From: a virus
IMG/VR virus record: IMGVR_UViG_3300050014_000810
Span: 1 to 36,136 of that record
Reading direction: 5' to 3' (one strand)
DNA: 36,136 bases
In this document: positions 1 through 8,408 of the stretch, in pieces
How positions within the stretch are numbered: the stretch's first letter is position 1
Layout of the letters: every line of letters begins with the position of its first letter
The notes under the pieces: generated by a model
The model's database searches: none
What the model saw: the letters and a program-made list of their open reading frames with translations, nothing else
Told to the model about the DNA's origin: nothing
Translations under genes and position numbers: made by a program

Positions 1-1951
1 TTTGAATCCATGTCATGACGTCCGCGGAGCTGACCGGACAACTCAGTGTCGTATCCGCCGTCTTCCAGGTCCCTGTCGAGCCCGGCGCCAATAACGGAGT
101 TACTGTGATATTGCTGACAGGTATTTCATCGTAAGGGGCGAAGAACGAGGTAAAAAACCTGTTTTGCACCCACGCCTGAATAGTGTTTGTCGTAGGGCCA
201 ATGACAGATGCTAACTGATTGGCGATATCGCGCGGAGAAGGGTCGGGAGGAAGTCCCGGCATCCAGGTTCCCTCCATGGATATATTTGCGGTAGCGGTCG
301 CAAAGCCGAAGGTCTGCAAAGTTATAGCTACTCCGTTGTTAACGATACTGTAACCTGTGGTATTAGGACTTGGGTTTGTGTCCATGCTTCCGTTTGCTAT
401 AGCCGCGGCGTTCATAGCCTCCATCCAGCTCAAAGAGACAAATGGTATCCCTGGTAGAGAATAAGGGTCGATGTAAGGGTCAACGAAATAGCTAATGCCA
501 GGGTCGATGCCTGTGTATGTGACCTCGTTGCCTGTGTATGTGCTCTCGTTACCAGGAAATGAAATTGACACCGGAGATGGGGGAGGGATTACCGGAGAAT
601 TTTCAGGCTGTGTATTATCGACATTGTATTTTGCCGACACAGTCTCATCCGCCTCTTTAACGACGTCGTTAGGAGTACGGGAGCCTTTAGCCGGCACCTG
701 GTATTTAGGCCAAGGTAGAGTGCCTGAAAAGTCACTGCTGTCGTTTCCACCTTGCTGAACCCAGTTACCGTCCTGGTCTTGGTTCCAGATAGACTGTAGG
801 GCAAAAGCGCCGGTCGACAGGGTCGGTGCACCGTTCGTACTTACCTTGCCCACGGTGCCCTGACCGACTACTTCTTGCGCAGCAGTTGTCCCGTTTGGGC
901 TCGCTGCGTACGTAGACGACAGATCGATATACATCCCTGGACCGTAGCCAGGGGCTGGCGTGTTGTCGGTAGGTTCCTGCGACAGGGCAGTGAGGATGAC
1001 TGTCTGCAAACTGAAGTTATAAAACGGCATCGTCGGCAGTGCGCCGAGCTTCGCTGTGATCAGCGCTTGTAACGCGGTGCTAGCTATGTAGAAATTCGTG
1101 AAATCACTGGATGGTCCGAATGGCTTACTACCCGTAGGCGACGGCGGTAAGTCTCCAGAGGACGTAGGGTAGGCCCAGCCTAGAGTTGCTTGAATTCCGG
1201 TGCTAAACCAGCTCGGGGCATAGTAATAATTGCCCTGCGGGTCGATGAAATATGGCATCGACCCTGGGTCGCCTCCTGCACCTTGGTGGCTGAGTTTTCC
1301 GTTCCGGTAGCCGAACACATCGCGCGCGGTGTAAATCTGCGTCCCATCCGCGCTACCGTTCATGATCGGCACATGCGGAAACTCGGTCGATGTCGCCACG
1401 GCGTCGGCCAGCGCGGTCGTCGACAGATAGAGAAACTTCGCAGCGTCGCTTTGTGGTTTCCAGTTGACCGGTGTCAGGACCACGCCGGTCTTGCCGAACT
1501 TGTACTGCGCGACGCGGAACGGCTGACCGCCCCAGTCGCTGTCTTTCGACGTGCCTGACCATAACTGCTTGAGCGAAGGCAACGCCGTCATGTCGAACGC
1601 AGCGATGCCATTCTCCTCGCCGTTGGTTTTGTAGAGCACCATCAGGCAGAGCGGACCGGTCGGCTGCCCCCCAGGTCCAGGAGACGGGTACGGCTGCAGG
1701 GTCAGCACCTCCTGGCCGAAGTGGTTGTGATAGACCATATCCAGATTGATGCCGGTGATGGTCGCCTTGGAATTGTCGAGGCCGCTCAGTCGATGACGTT
1801 CGCGCTGGTGCTGAATAAAGCCTTGGATCAGGCCAGTGTGTTCCTGGATTATCGCCTGCGCCTCAGGTGTATCCGCGTCCGGCCCGATCAGCTGGATGGT
1901 CAATGGGGACGGAAAGCCACGTCGCGAGGAGAAGTCGGACGACTCGGCCAT
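1..1951 (-). CDS. Unknown late protein, probably tail-associated (3' end cut by window edge)
   Basis: An open frame of 650 codons runs from ATG at 1951 to base 1 with no stop, so the C-terminus lies outside the window. I checked the frame codon by codon. The start overlaps the stop of the upstream tail gene (ATGA), which points to translational coupling. The first ~150 residues look globular and predicted soluble. The remainder is rich in Gly, Pro, Ser, Thr and Tyr, as in phage surface proteins. A 7-residue tandem repeat (NEVTYTG/NESTYTG) sits near residues 468-481. There is no signal peptide, no clear membrane span and no enzyme motif that I recognise. Position directly after two tail-type genes suggests a tail or fibre component; this is inference from context only. 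Confidence 0.8.
   Translation of the reverse strand, partial: MAESSDFSSRRGFPSPLTIQLIGPDADTPEAQAIIQEHTGLIQGFIQHQRERHRLSGLDNSKATITGINLDMVYHNHFGQEVLTLQPYPSPGPGGQPTGPLCLMVLYKTNGEENGIAAFDMTALPSLKQLWSGTSKDSDWGGQPFRVAQYKFGKTGVVLTPVNWKPQSDAAKFLYLSTTALADAVATSTEFPHVPIMNGSADGTQIYTARDVFGYRNGKLSHQGAGGDPGSMPYFIDPQGNYYYAPSWFSTGIQATLGWAYPTSSGDLPPSPTGSKPFGPSSDFTNFYIASTALQALITAKLGALPTMPFYNFSLQTVILTALSQEPTDNTPAPGYGPGMYIDLSSTYAASPNGTTAAQEVVGQGTVGKVSTNGAPTLSTGAFALQSIWNQDQDGNWVQQGGNDSSDFSGTLPWPKYQVPAKGSRTPNDVVKEADETVSAKYNVDNTQPENSPVIPPPSPVSISFPGNESTYTGNEVTYTGIDPGISYFVDPYIDPYSLPGIPFVSLSWMEAMNAAAIANGSMDTNPSPNTTGYSIVNNGVAITLQTFGFATATANISMEGTWMPGLPPDPSPRDIANQLASVIGPTTNTIQAWVQNRFFTSFFAPYDEIPVSNITVTPLLAPGSTGTWKTADTTLSCPVSSADVMTWIQ
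509..550. repeat. 21-bp tandem duplication inside the partial tail gene
   Basis: Two adjacent 21-bp units (509-529 and 530-550) differ at two bases and encode a 7-residue repeat on the minus strand. The unit is a multiple of three, so the frame is kept. It looks like a recent slippage or duplication event. Confidence 0.85.
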
Positions 1952-3255
1952 CAGATCCTCCGGGTCGCACCGATAGGCAATAGTTCGACACTTTCGAGGT
2001 CGAAGTCCTGGCCGGTACTAGTCAGCTGGAAGGCGAAGTAGCGCGCGCGCAGCCCCTTGCCGAGGTTGATGCGGCTGCTCTTCATGTCCTTGACCTCCGC
2101 CTTGTAGATGTATTCCTTGTCGTCGCCGGTGATCAGCTTGAAGATGAACTCGCCTTCACCCCGGATACCGAGATAGGCAGCTTTGAACGCCGTGTAGCGC
2201 GAGCCCGCAAACTGTGCGAAACCCGAGATGATATCGGTGATGATAGGGGTGCCGTCGTCATCGGGCCCATCAAGTTCGAAAAGACCCTCTTTCGAGGCAC
2301 CCATGTATCGGAAGGATCGTCCCATTCTCGCGAAAGAATTGAAGTCATAATTAGTGTACTCGCTGATCGCGCCGGTGCGTGTGTTGATGGCCCAGGTCGT
2401 GAAACTGCCGCTCGGAGAGGCATAAGCGATGCTGAACTCGATGGTGTCGCTCAGCTCACCATGGTAGATGGCGGAGACCAGCTGCTCGTCGGTGATCTCG
2501 ATCCCGTCGTTCTCGACAACACGCCAGATCAGCGTGTGCCCCAGCACATCGGTGAGCGTGACACCGTCCGCCAACACGGGGCGACCGATGAACTGTCTGG
2601 AGACGTTGTCGGTGAGCCCGACGACATCGAAAATGCCGCCACCGAAGAAGGCGCTGAGGCTCGGGTGCAGCGCCAGCAGCTCGGCGATCTTGACCGAGTA
2701 GACGCCGGAGACCGTCAGGGCAGAGGAGACTTTGAGCTGGTCCAGAATGAACAGCGCGTGCGTGGCGGACACGACCTCGGTAATATTGAGCCGCTCGATG
2801 AGCCTCACAGTGAGGCCGTTGACCAGTGCATCGCTCAGCAGCGCCTGCCCGACCAGCGTCTGGTGGTAGCTGCTGCTGACAGACATCTGCGACGTCAGCT
2901 TGATCACGTCGTCGATCTGCGCACCGACGCCGTAGATGTACGAACTGGAATCCGTAAGATTGATCGACTCGGTGTTGAACAGCGAGAGGACCGCGACATA
3001 GGTGTCCGACAGACTCAGCGTTTCTGTCAGCCCCCAGATGATGGTCTGGATGTCCGCACTCACAGCCTCGGTGAACGCGACGATGTTCGACGTGTGATTG
3101 TAGGCAGGCGTCAAGGTCGATTGTCGACCATCCACGCTCACAGCCTCGGTGAACGCGACGATGTTCGACGTGTGATTGTAGGCATGCGTCAAGGTCGACG
3201 CGCTCACAGCCTCGGTGAACGCGACAACGTCGCTGGTATGTGTGTAGTCCGTCAC
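1951..3255 (-). CDS. Repeat-containing phage tail protein, 434 aa
   Basis: Starts at GTG 3255 with a strong GGAGGA site 7 nt upstream. Residues ~1-70 hold three near-identical copies of a unit reading roughly HTSxxVAFTEAVSA, followed by more diverged copies (SDTxxxxLS, TDxVS) to about residue 245. The C-terminal ~150 residues resemble a tail module common in podovirus-like phages: WAINTRTGAISEYTNYDF, then a segment on the surface signal of a sample (RSFRYMGASKEGLFELDG), then paired strands ending in LESVELLP. The same repeat reappears in the 996-residue protein at 11022-14012, 8 kb away. Function is probably a tail or fibre structural subunit; the exact position in the virion is not shown. 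Confidence 0.8.
   Translation of the reverse strand: MTDYTHTSDVVAFTEAVSASTLTHAYNHTSNIVAFTEAVSVDGRQSTLTPAYNHTSNIVAFTEAVSADIQTIIWGLTETLSLSDTYVAVLSLFNTESINLTDSSSYIYGVGAQIDDVIKLTSQMSVSSSYHQTLVGQALLSDALVNGLTVRLIERLNITEVVSATHALFILDQLKVSSALTVSGVYSVKIAELLALHPSLSAFFGGGIFDVVGLTDNVSRQFIGRPVLADGVTLTDVLGHTLIWRVVENDGIEITDEQLVSAIYHGELSDTIEFSIAYASPSGSFTTWAINTRTGAISEYTNYDFNSFARMGRSFRYMGASKEGLFELDGPDDDGTPIITDIISGFAQFAGSRYTAFKAAYLGIRGEGEFIFKLITGDDKEYIYKAEVKDMKSSRINLGKGLRARYFAFQLTSTGQDFDLESVELLPIGATRRI
3059..3225. repeat. In-gene DNA repeats encoding HTSxxVAFTEAVSA units
   Basis: A 48-bp block at 3059-3106 recurs identically at 3137-3184, and identity continues nearly unbroken for about 12 bp more. A shorter third copy (about 23 bp) begins at 3203. 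Spacings are 78 and 66 bp, both multiples of three. Near-identity at DNA level means recent duplication or active homogenisation, unlike the older, diverged copies further along the gene. Confidence 0.9.
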
Positions 3256-3269
3256 TCAAAATCCTCCGA

Positions 3270-3818
3270 TTACGCGGAGGTGGCGCCGATAGCGTAGGTA
3301 AAGATCAGCTGATCGGTGTTGACCACAGTCTTCGGCGAAGAGAACTGCGCCGCCGCGGCGGCGACGCCCGACGTCGAGCCCTTGGCACTGGCGGACGTCA
3401 GCCATGCTCCGTAGATGGTCACTGATCCGGTGAACGTAAAGCTCGCCGGTGCCGCGCTATTGGTCACTTGCTGGCTGCTCTCGACGCCGCTGTAAGGCAC
3501 GCGCGTCGAGGACGTGTAGGCCGAGGACTCGGTCGCATTGCCTGGCAGGCTCGACGCGGTATCGGAAGCAGTCGGGGTATAGTTCCCGGAATAGACCGCC
3601 ATGTACCAATTGCTGATCTGCGATCCACCGGTGAACTCGGTAGCGAGAAGGTGGTCGATCCCTTGATTTAGATAGATATTATGATCTTCCCACTCGTCGA
3701 TGACGTGGCCGGCGCGGATCAACTTGCCGTGCAAAACGCCGCCGATGTGCAGCCGCTGGGGCAGCAACAACTTACCGTCGCGCGGCCCGAAGGGGCCGAA
3801 ATTCTCGATGTCGTTCAT
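3270..3818 (-). CDS. Phage tail-type structural protein, 182 aa
   Basis: ATG at 3818 overlaps the previous stop (ATGA). The N-terminal ~60 residues (GKLLLPQRLHIGGVLHGKLI, then a NIYLNQGIDHLLATEF stretch) match the pattern of small tail proteins that precede a Ser/Thr-rich beta domain. Residues ~70-180 are rich in Ser, Thr, Ala and Gly with motifs of the WYMAVYSGNYTP and SGVESSQQV type. The protein at 14077-14505 has a related plan (LAxGxxxL near the start, then GVESL and a short beta region), so the two may be distant relatives. Probable tail accessory or fibre-attachment protein; role inferred. Confidence 0.75.
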   Translation of the reverse strand: MNDIENFGPFGPRDGKLLLPQRLHIGGVLHGKLIRAGHVIDEWEDHNIYLNQGIDHLLATEFTGGSQISNWYMAVYSGNYTPTASDTASSLPGNATESSAYTSSTRVPYSGVESSQQVTNSAAPASFTFTGSVTIYGAWLTSASAKGSTSGVAAAAAQFSSPKTVVNTDQLIFTYAIGATSA

Positions 3819-4891
3819 AGCCTAACTCCGGGTCCGCGGATTAGTTCCGCTGTGAGGTGGTCGCCGAGGCGCGCGGTCGCCTGGGGAGTTCCCTGCGAAT
3901 CAAGCGTGCTGACGAAGGAGTTTATGCCGTCCTGCCGCCGGAACATAGCCGCTCCGCGAACAGCGTCCGGGAACAGGAAGCGCGACTCGCTGACGTTGAA
4001 GACCTGGCCGCCGTCCAGCCCGACGCAAACTCCCGCTGTGGTGACGAACATGACGGCCGGTTTGACCTGCACCGGCTGCTCCGGGTTGAGCCGCACCTGC
4101 GGGTGCACCAGCTCGGCGGGTACCTGCACCATCGTGCCCGGCAGGACACCGACATCCAGCACGCGCTGCCGGACCATCTCTAGGAATGTGCCGTTCAGGA
4201 ACCAGAGAGTCGACTTGGTGCCGATATAGATCCCATCCGTCACCACGCCTATGGCAGTAATCTCGGACTCAAAAAACTTGTAGTCCTTCGTCTTGTCCAC
4301 GAAGTTATACAGATAGAGCTCTGTGGCCCAGAGCGTAGTTTGTGAGGCCAGGTAGATCCTGCCGTTGAAGTATGCGAGCGATGTAGCCAGCGGTGGCGCG
4401 CCGAAGAGACGACCACGAATTGCCGGGAGTGTCGGCTGCGGGTTAACAACTGGCGAGAACCAGACACCATTGCCTCCTGTCTGCCCCCAAGGGGTCACCA
4501 CGTTGGTCCTCAGGTTGAGCTGCCCGGAGACGACACGGCTGGAAAAATACAGCGTCTCACCCACCTGCGCATAGGCCAGCGGTTCTGGTCCGACACCGGA
4601 CAAGAGCGAGACGGTGCTATAATCCGGGTTGATCAGGCTCAGCACGCCGTCCTTGACCGCGACGGTCTTGCCCTCGAACGTCGTGAACAAGCTGTGAAAA
4701 ATCCCTGCGACGACCTGCCGATAGCCGCGGCGGCGGTGCGCCTCGTCGGCGTCGTCCAGGTCGATGTTGCGCGCGCGGGCTAGTTCCTGCGGCGACAGCC
4801 GCTCAGGGTCGATCGTGTTACGCAAACCAGAAAAGTGCGCGAACGTGACCGAGTCGGCTTGAGGATCTGGAGGCGCGGGAGCGTCGGCCAT
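3815..4891 (-). CDS. Phage structural protein, probable beta-propeller-like tail component, 358 aa
   Basis: Start placed at ATG 4891 because it overlaps the upstream stop (ATGA); a GTG codon directly before it is in frame but less likely. The N-terminus has the pattern GLRNTIDPERL, then ELARARNIDLDDAD and RRRGYR, which I recognise as the opening of a family of phage virion proteins found next to tail genes. The rest is a series of short beta-type segments (YFNGRIYLA, TDGIYIGTKSTLWFL, FVTTAGVCVGLDGG) that suggest a propeller-like repeat fold. No catalytic motif is visible. Likely part of the distal tail. Confidence 0.75.
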   Translation of the reverse strand: MADAPAPPDPQADSVTFAHFSGLRNTIDPERLSPQELARARNIDLDDADEAHRRRGYRQVVAGIFHSLFTTFEGKTVAVKDGVLSLINPDYSTVSLLSGVGPEPLAYAQVGETLYFSSRVVSGQLNLRTNVVTPWGQTGGNGVWFSPVVNPQPTLPAIRGRLFGAPPLATSLAYFNGRIYLASQTTLWATELYLYNFVDKTKDYKFFESEITAIGVVTDGIYIGTKSTLWFLNGTFLEMVRQRVLDVGVLPGTMVQVPAELVHPQVRLNPEQPVQVKPAVMFVTTAGVCVGLDGGQVFNVSESRFLFPDAVRGAAMFRRQDGINSFVSTLDSQGTPQATARLGDHLTAELIRGPGVRL

Positions 4892-5163
4892 CACAGCTCG
4901 AGTCCGATGCGGTTTCTCGCCGCGGTGAGCTCGACGGTCAGCTGACGGAGCTCCTGCTTCAGTTCAGCGACCTCAGTGCGCAGAGCGTTGATGGTCGACT
5001 CGTACTGCTCCAGCAGCAACTTGATTCTGGCCTCGGTCCGGGCATCCAGTGAGTTCTTTCGCCCGAGCAGCGCCAGCACGACGTTGAGTAACCAGCCGCC
5101 GACACCCGAGGCGCCGATCAGCAACCAGGTCTGTACCCAGGAGTCCAAAGGATCGGAATTCAC
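4891..5163 (-). CDS. Small membrane-anchored coiled-coil protein (spanin- or holin-like context unclear)
   Basis: I place the start at GTG 5163 because AGGA lies 8 nt upstream. An ATG at 5178 is in frame but has no purine-rich site. The 90-residue product has a hydrophobic segment at about residues 10-35 (WLLIGASGVGGWLLNVVLAL) followed by a charged helix of about 50 residues with a heptad-like pattern (LLLEQYESTINALRTEVAEL). One membrane span plus an extended coil resembles inner-membrane spanin subunits, but it sits away from the lysis block and no spanin partner is adjacent. Function not assigned. Confidence 0.65.
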   Translation of the reverse strand: MNSDPLDSWVQTWLLIGASGVGGWLLNVVLALLGRKNSLDARTEARIKLLLEQYESTINALRTEVAELKQELRQLTVELTAARNRIGLEL

Positions 5164-5211
5164 GGGACTGGTCCTCATTTGCGAAATTGTTACAGACAGT
5201 TACAGTTCAGG

Positions 5212-5439
5212 TCAATCAGTGGACCTGACTTTCACCCCCGGCACACACGAAAAAGTCACAACTTCCGCGCTCGGACGTACCAACCAAGGCAGTGTCACGT
5301 CGATCGCCCGCTTCAGGATGGCGCGGACTTCCTTGTCTTCACTCCAAGTCCCCATCGAATCAGCGGTGCGCCGGATCGCCTCCAGCCGCGCAGCGATAGG
5401 GTCGTCCTCGAACTGAATCACTTCGGCTTCGTCTTCCAT
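5212..5439 (-). CDS. Small hypothetical protein, 75 aa
   Basis: ATG at 5439 is preceded by GGAG at about 8 nt. The N-terminal half is acidic and helical, with many Glu and Asp; the C-terminal half is mixed and ends in SCVPGVKVRSTD. No motif or membrane segment is recognised. It lies 22 bp downstream of the metallophosphoesterase gene and is read in the same direction, so it is probably co-transcribed with it. Confidence 0.55.
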   Translation of the reverse strand: MEDEAEVIQFEDDPIAARLEAIRRTADSMGTWSEDKEVRAILKRAIDVTLPWLVRPSAEVVTFSCVPGVKVRSTD

Positions 5440-5461
5440 TGCGATGCTCCGTCCAAGAGAA

Positions 5462-6790
5462 TCACTCGGTCACAGCTACTTTCGTGCGCGACACCTCGCC
5501 ATGAACCTTATCGTAAACGATCGACTGAAGCGACCGCCCGGACAGGAACCCAGCGCCGAAGTGCCAGGCGTCCTGGGGGGCTATAATCTGATGCGTTTCA
5601 GTGATGCAGCCATTGCCCTCGGACAAAATCTTGCTGGTGTGATGGACATGGAACCCATGCACAAATCTGTGAGTAGTGCGCCCCCACATCTCGGGCTGCC
5701 TGGTGGCCATGATCGCCGGCATATCCTTGAGCTTGAGCGTATGTCCATGAGTCGAGCCAATCATGACCTTGCCAAACTCCCGAAACCTGAACAGGGACGG
5801 CGATGTGTCGACCTTGACGCGCGGCTCATTGCGATACCAGGCATGCAGGAAGAAGGCGATGGCGTGCGAGGCGTGCTCGTCATGGTTGCCTTGCAGCACG
5901 ATGACTTCAACTTCCGCATGCCGACTCAGCATCAGATCGATGATGTGGGCGCTGGTTTCGCAGGCGGTCAGAAGGACTTTCGGATAGCGGCCATCTACCT
6001 GCAATGGATTGCCTGACGCAGCCGTACGGTTCTCGTTCGAGTCGGCGTGCAGCGTGTCACCGCCGACCAGCAGGAGCGCCTGCTGAGTCGTTGGTGTGCG
6101 CGCGATCACTTTCTCGAAAGTCCCGCGAATCATCCGCACCGCGGTGCGCAGGTCCCAATTCACCGAAGCTTCCTTGCCCCAGATGTAGAGTCCGAAATGC
6201 GGGTCCGACCAAGGATAGAGAGCGAGCTGGTCGGTGAAGCTTAGCGGCGGCGCATCGGCGCGCGTGGTACAAGGTTGAAAGTCTGCGAAATGCTCGGCGA
6301 GCGCCTCGACGAAGGCCCGCGGGTCGACGCCGCCTTCCTTGGTCTTGATCCATCGCTGGACCGTGCGCCCTTCGGCATCGATCAGAGCTGAGACGCCCTT
6401 GACCAGATGCCCGTCCGGCACCTCGAAAGCCTCGCCGTGGGCGCGCTCTTGTTTGACCCAGGCCCCGTCGATCCTCTCCGCCGTGGTCTTGATCTCGAAG
6501 CCGGGGAGAACCGGCTTGAACCCAAGCTCGCCGCGCAGCGCCTTGATCCGGTTGATGTCCTCGTCGCGCGGCACGTAGACCGTCCAGTCGATCGGGAATC
6601 CCTCGCGATCGCAGAGAGCGTCTGGCTTGACTCTGTCTCTTACCGTGTTGCGGTGGACGCCGAGAGCTTCGGCGGCGATGCTGACGGCCCCGATGTGATT
6701 GCCGTGCCTGTCCGATAGCGGCGGATAGCCGGCGCGCAGCGCGGCTTCAACAGCCTCTTTGGTGCGGCGGGCATCGTCAACATCGCTCAT
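5462..6790 (-). CDS. HTH-containing calcineurin-like metallophosphoesterase, 442 aa
   Basis: Start at ATG 6790 with GGGAGGGG 6 nt upstream. Residues ~10-55 form a helix-turn-helix of the type used for site recognition (AVSIAAEALGVHRNTVRDRV). Residues ~190-370 carry the metal-binding signature of calcineurin-like phosphoesterases: a DPH triad at 196-198, GGD at 243-245, GNHD at 301-304 and GHT near 349-351. This predicts a two-metal phosphodiesterase or phosphatase acting on nucleic acid or nucleotides, with the HTH giving DNA binding. Phage proteins of this plan are known, often poorly named. The substrate is not shown. Its place between lysis and tail genes is unusual for a DNA enzyme. Confidence 0.85.
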   Translation of the reverse strand: MSDVDDARRTKEAVEAALRAGYPPLSDRHGNHIGAVSIAAEALGVHRNTVRDRVKPDALCDREGFPIDWTVYVPRDEDINRIKALRGELGFKPVLPGFEIKTTAERIDGAWVKQERAHGEAFEVPDGHLVKGVSALIDAEGRTVQRWIKTKEGGVDPRAFVEALAEHFADFQPCTTRADAPPLSFTDQLALYPWSDPHFGLYIWGKEASVNWDLRTAVRMIRGTFEKVIARTPTTQQALLLVGGDTLHADSNENRTAASGNPLQVDGRYPKVLLTACETSAHIIDLMLSRHAEVEVIVLQGNHDEHASHAIAFFLHAWYRNEPRVKVDTSPSLFRFREFGKVMIGSTHGHTLKLKDMPAIMATRQPEMWGRTTHRFVHGFHVHHTSKILSEGNGCITETHQIIAPQDAWHFGAGFLSGRSLQSIVYDKVHGEVSRTKVAVTE

Positions 6791-6820
6791 AGGTGCCCCT
6801 CCCTTCTGTGAGGCAGCTAC

Positions 6821-7294
6821 TCAGGCATGGCGGTGACGTCTTTCCCATAAGCGCACACGGTGCCACCGCGAGACGCGCCGGATCGACACGCCATCGTCCA
6901 CATGCCCGCAATCGCGGAACGAGCAGCCGTCGCGCAGGCCCCACTTCGCGATCAGCGCCCCCGCATGATGCATCCGCGCCGACGTCAGGCCATAGCCATG
7001 CTGATCGATGTCGAGAGCCGCGCCTGCGTAATGCCTTGAATTTTTCACGTGGCCATGCGTGGCGAAGGAGCCGATATGCCGCGGGTGGTAGCCGCCGGCC
7101 ACGAGATCGGCGATGAACCCTTGGAAACGATAGACCAGATCGCGGGCTACCGTGATCGGAATGCCCGCGGCCGTGGGAACCGTGACGATCGCGCCTTGAT
7201 GCCGCGGCGCCGCGTGCGCGGCGTCGAACACCAGAAAGCCGTTCATGGCGAGAGCGACGACCCATAGGACCAAGGCGGTGATGAATGTCTTCAT
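6821..7294 (-). CDS. Exported M15-type peptidoglycan peptidase (endolysin candidate), 157 aa
   Basis: Start at ATG 7294 with GGAG 8 nt upstream. Residues 1-30 form a signal peptide or signal-anchor: MK, a long hydrophobic core and an AHA-A type cleavage site. The mature part has the SxHxxGxAxD signature (SRHYAGAALDID, preceded by THGHVKN) of M15/extensin-like D-Ala-D-Ala peptidases, which bind zinc through this His and Asp. The usual third ligand is less clear; the His in CGHVDD is the best candidate. Export by the host Sec system would put the enzyme in the periplasm without a holin, as in secreted or SAR endolysins. The C-terminus is Arg/His-rich (RLWERRHRHA). Confidence 0.8.
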   Translation of the reverse strand: MKTFITALVLWVVALAMNGFLVFDAAHAAPRHQGAIVTVPTAAGIPITVARDLVYRFQGFIADLVAGGYHPRHIGSFATHGHVKNSRHYAGAALDIDQHGYGLTSARMHHAGALIAKWGLRDGCSFRDCGHVDDGVSIRRVSRWHRVRLWERRHRHA

Positions 7295-7461
7295 TGCACG
7301 CACTCCAGGTGCAGCGTCACGCGCTGCCATTCTCCGTTGACAGGAGCCTCCGCCTTGGTGAGCGCCGGGAGATGGCAGTAGGACGAGTCCACGCGCACCT
7401 GGATTTTGCTGAGCACCTGGTGAGTGCTCAGCAACTGGATGATGAGGAAAGCGGCCACCAT
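7291..7461 (-). CDS. Small hydrophobic-N-terminus protein, 56 aa
   Basis: An unbroken frame runs from ATG 7461 to a TGA at 7291-7293. It overlaps the upstream lipoprotein stop as TAATG and its own stop overlaps the peptidase ATG as ATGA, so both ends are coupled. The first ~13 residues are hydrophobic (MVAAFLIIQLL) and the rest is polar with two Cys, giving a short membrane-tethered or exported protein. Dense coupling on both sides is the main support. It may be a lysis accessory protein. Confidence 0.65.
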   Translation of the reverse strand: MVAAFLIIQLLSTHQVLSKIQVRVDSSYCHLPALTKAEAPVNGEWQRVTLHLECVQ

Positions 7462-7790
7462 TAGTGGGCAGCCAGTACAGTGGCGGTCGTGCCGTTCAAC
7501 GCGGCAGGCAGACCACTTAGAGAAGCGCAGGTCAGTGCATCAATCTGCGAGACTTTCGTGAGCGTGCCAAGCACCGACTGGCCCTTGCCGCCTGTGGCCG
7601 CGTTCGGAGCGACGACATTATCGATCGCCAAAGCGCCGCTAATACCGACAACCGACACCGTGCACACGCCGTTGATGACCTCCGTGGCAAGTGTGGCCTG
7701 CTGCGTGGGGGTCATGTTTTCGATCGCGGTAAAGACGGCGCAGCCGCCAAGAGACGCCGCGAGGGCGCTGGCAAGAAAAATCTTATGCAT
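7461..7790 (-). CDS. Phage lipoprotein with lipobox, 109 aa
   Basis: Start at ATG 7790 with AGGAGA 7 nt upstream; an earlier in-frame TTG or ATG would only add residues before the signal. The N-terminus MHKIFLASALAASLGGC is a classic lipoprotein signal with Cys at 17. The mature part is small, rich in Ala, Thr, Val and Gly, with two further Cys (near residues 42 and 87). A small lipoprotein in a lysis cassette could act as an outer-membrane spanin subunit, but it lacks the usual Pro-rich tail, so this is only a possibility. Confidence 0.75.
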   Translation of the reverse strand: MHKIFLASALAASLGGCAVFTAIENMTPTQQATLATEVINGVCTVSVVGISGALAIDNVVAPNAATGGKGQSVLGTLTKVSQIDALTCASLSGLPAALNGTTATVLAAH

Positions 7791-7998
7791 GAGTGTCTCC
7801 TGATTTAACATGAAGTTGACGCATCCCGACGCACAAATGAATGCACACCACCTCCATTTCCGCGTCCAGCATAGCCGCGTAGACTGGCGCTCCGGCGAAA
7901 AAGGCGCTGTAAAGTTTTGCCAGATGTCTGCGGGCCTCCTTCAATTCTTTGTCTGCATCCATTTCTTTGCCTGCGTTCATTTCTGTGTCTGCCCTCAT
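7783..7998 (-). CDS. Small hypothetical protein with charged N-terminus, 71 aa
   Basis: ATG at 7998 overlaps the previous stop (ATGA), and the 3' end overlaps the lipoprotein start by 8 nt. The first 30 residues are a charged helix with an imperfect repeat (EMNAGKEMDADKELKEARR); the centre (SAFFAGAPVYAAMLDAEMEV) is mildly hydrophobic. No known motif. Coupling supports it as a real gene. Confidence 0.55.
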   Translation of the reverse strand: MRADTEMNAGKEMDADKELKEARRHLAKLYSAFFAGAPVYAAMLDAEMEVVCIHLCVGMRQLHVKSGDTHA

Positions 7999-8408
7999 TG
8001 CTGATTACCCAGGGTTGTTGACCATCCGTTGTCTGTGTTCTGATTCGGTGAGAGCGTATTCGGGACCAGCGGACCGATCGCCGAATAGTCGTTGAGATGC
8101 TTGCCTCCTTCCGTAATGAGCCAAGGTAGTACGAAATTGGCGACATCGATCGGCAGCGCGAAGGGCCCCTCGATCGCGTTCATCGGCGCCGAGGCCGCGA
8201 TACCGAGCGCATCTTCGACGGCCAGGTTCTCCATTGCCGTATAGTCCCCGGACTTGAAGGCCGCGGACAAAGCAACGAGATTGCCGGTCATCGAGTCGAT
8301 ACCAGCGGCGAGCTGAGCCGGGGTGAGCGTCACCGGACCGACGACGAGAGACTTGCCGCCGGTCAGAAGGTTCGCCACGCTGGTGAAGAGATCGCCCAGC
8401 GCGCTCAA
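7995..8408 (-). CDS. Hypothetical phage protein, 137 aa, TTG start
   Basis: Begins at TTG 8408, which overlaps the upstream stop as TTGA and has GAGAAG just upstream. The product opens with an amphipathic segment (SALGDLFTSVANLLTGGKSL), then Ala/Leu-rich helices, and ends in a Ser, Pro and Asn-rich tail (NTLSPNQNTDNGW). There is no clear signal peptide. Position among membrane and lysis genes suggests a membrane-associated or accessory lysis role, but nothing proves it. Confidence 0.6.
   Translation of the reverse strand: MSALGDLFTSVANLLTGGKSLVVGPVTLTPAQLAAGIDSMTGNLVALSAAFKSGDYTAMENLAVEDALGIAASAPMNAIEGPFALPIDVANFVLPWLITEGGKHLNDYSAIGPLVPNTLSPNQNTDNGWSTTLGNQQ

Noticed and set aside
2461-3297. 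278-codon plus-strand and 267-codon minus-strand alternative frames over the 434-aa tail gene
   Set aside because: Both follow the DNA repeats of the real gene and show no independent start signal.
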